64,000 nucleotides of DNA. Origin: Sorangium aterium (GTDB taxonomy: Bacteria > Myxococcota_A > Polyangia > Polyangiales > Polyangiaceae). The stretch spans positions 124,001 through 188,000 of the forward strand of contig NZ_JAQNDK010000006.1 in assembly GCF_028368935.1 (NCBI RefSeq), read 5' to 3'. Shown piece by piece: positions 63,478 to 64,000 of the stretch (positions within the stretch are counted from its first letter, which is position 1; every line of letters starts with the position of its first letter). The notes under the pieces were generated by a model. The model was not told the DNA's origin and searched no databases. It saw only the letters and a list, made by a program, of their open reading frames with translations. The position numbers and the translations under genes were made by a program.

Positions 63478-64000
63478 GCCAGCATCCCCGGAGCCTCTAC
63501 CGCGAGGCCTTGCTCTGGCTGGCTCGCGCCCCCGACCACCGCGGGCCGATGCCCCACGCCGATCGGCGCGGGCGGGCGGTCAATGCCCTGTGTGGCGACG
63601 AGCTGCTGGCCGAGCTCACCCTCGGGCAGGACGATCGCATCGGCGAGCTGCGGTGCACCGTCCGCGGCTGCGCCGTAGCCGAGGCCTCGGCCCACCTCTT
63701 GGCCGAGCTCGTGCCCGGAGCGGATCACCAGCAGATTGCGGGTTGGCAAGCGCGATTCGAGGCGGCGCTCACTGGCGCTGCCCTGCCTGCCGAGCTCGCG
63801 CCCCTCGAGCCGCTGCTGGCCCTGCGCGAGCGGCCCAGCCGGCATGGCTGCGCGCTGCTTCCCTGGCACGCACTCGCCGAAGCGCTGAGGCCGGTGGGCG
63901 TCGCGCCATCGCGCGATGATCTCGGGGAGGCGGCCCAGCCCCCGGCCGGAGCCGCATCGATCGGGCCCGTCATTTCGACTGTAGGTCGTCAGAATCGCTA
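63474..64000 (+). CDS. SufU/IscU-like sulfur-acceptor protein, 3' end outside window
   Basis: The GTG at 63474 overlaps the desulfurase stop (GTGA). The first 140 residues show the SufU/IscU pattern: NALCGDEL (Cys40, Asp42), RGCAVAEAS (Cys66) and HGCALLPWHAL (Cys126). SufU proteins accept sulfur from SufS on a Zn-bound cysteine. From about residue 140 the frame continues into a low-complexity tail, open at the window edge, so the end is not known. An extra Cys61 sits near the second motif. Pairing with SufS and XdhC makes a dedicated sulfur relay the best reading. Confidence 0.75.
   Translation, partial: MSQHPRSLYREALLWLARAPDHRGPMPHADRRGRAVNALCGDELLAELTLGQDDRIGELRCTVRGCAVAEASAHLLAELVPGADHQQIAGWQARFEAALTGAALPAELAPLEPLLALRERPSRHGCALLPWHALAEALRPVGVAPSRDDLGEAAQPPAGAASIGPVISTVGRQNR

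Overview
This window is GC-rich DNA with long open frames on both strands, many lipoproteins with Gly/Ser/Pro-rich linkers, giant Ser/Thr-kinase/histidine-kinase hybrids, a lipoprotein family-9 cellulase and a kinase fused to an FGE-sulfatase domain. Together these point to a large-genome myxobacterium, most like Sorangium/Polyangium. That is inferred from gene content only. No rRNA, tRNA, CRISPR array or phage was seen.

Layout. (1) 1-5627: the 3' part of a YtfR-YtfT-YjfF-type galactofuranose ABC transporter operon with a downstream sugar-nucleotide-type epimerase, convergent with galK. (2) 5628-10209: a VWA lipoprotein, a small conserved gene, a dienelactone hydrolase and aroE, with decayed pieces of aroE and of the VWA gene that suggest an old aroE-VWA duplication. 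(3) 10386-14632: a bestrophin-like channel, a membrane metallophosphoesterase and a REC-PAS-histidine kinase. (4) 14699-26778: two tandem giant paralogues (1989 and 1939 aa) with kinase, ATPase, helical repeat, GAF, histidine kinase and receiver regions. They share a 488-bp perfectly identical tract, and the second has lost helix alphaC of its kinase. (5) 26898-33617: a wrecked 1-phosphofructokinase gene, a PHA-system-like small protein, the cellulase, the kinase-FGE fusion and a SnoaL-like lipoprotein. (6) 34450-49582: a DUF1501 protein plus a c-type cytochrome with three C-terminal repeats, a ClpP with Asn in place of the catalytic Asp, AraC, YCII and ECF41 regulators, several lipoproteins, HdeD-like and HPF-like proteins. 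(7) 49745-51660: a graveyard of IS91-family transposase remnants and truncated genes. (8) 51815-52935: two tandem small genes of unknown family with conserved leaders.

(9) 53195-64000 is the most coherent functional unit. Two c-type cytochrome lipoproteins run directly into a fused 1438-aa molybdenum hydroxylase (2Fe-2S, FAD and Mo domains in one chain). An XdhC-like Moco chaperone with an extra Rossmann unit, a SufS-like cysteine desulfurase and a SufU-like protein follow; the last three overlap by 4 bp each. I read this as a hydroxylase with its own electron outlet and its own sulfur relay. The substrate cannot be told from sequence.
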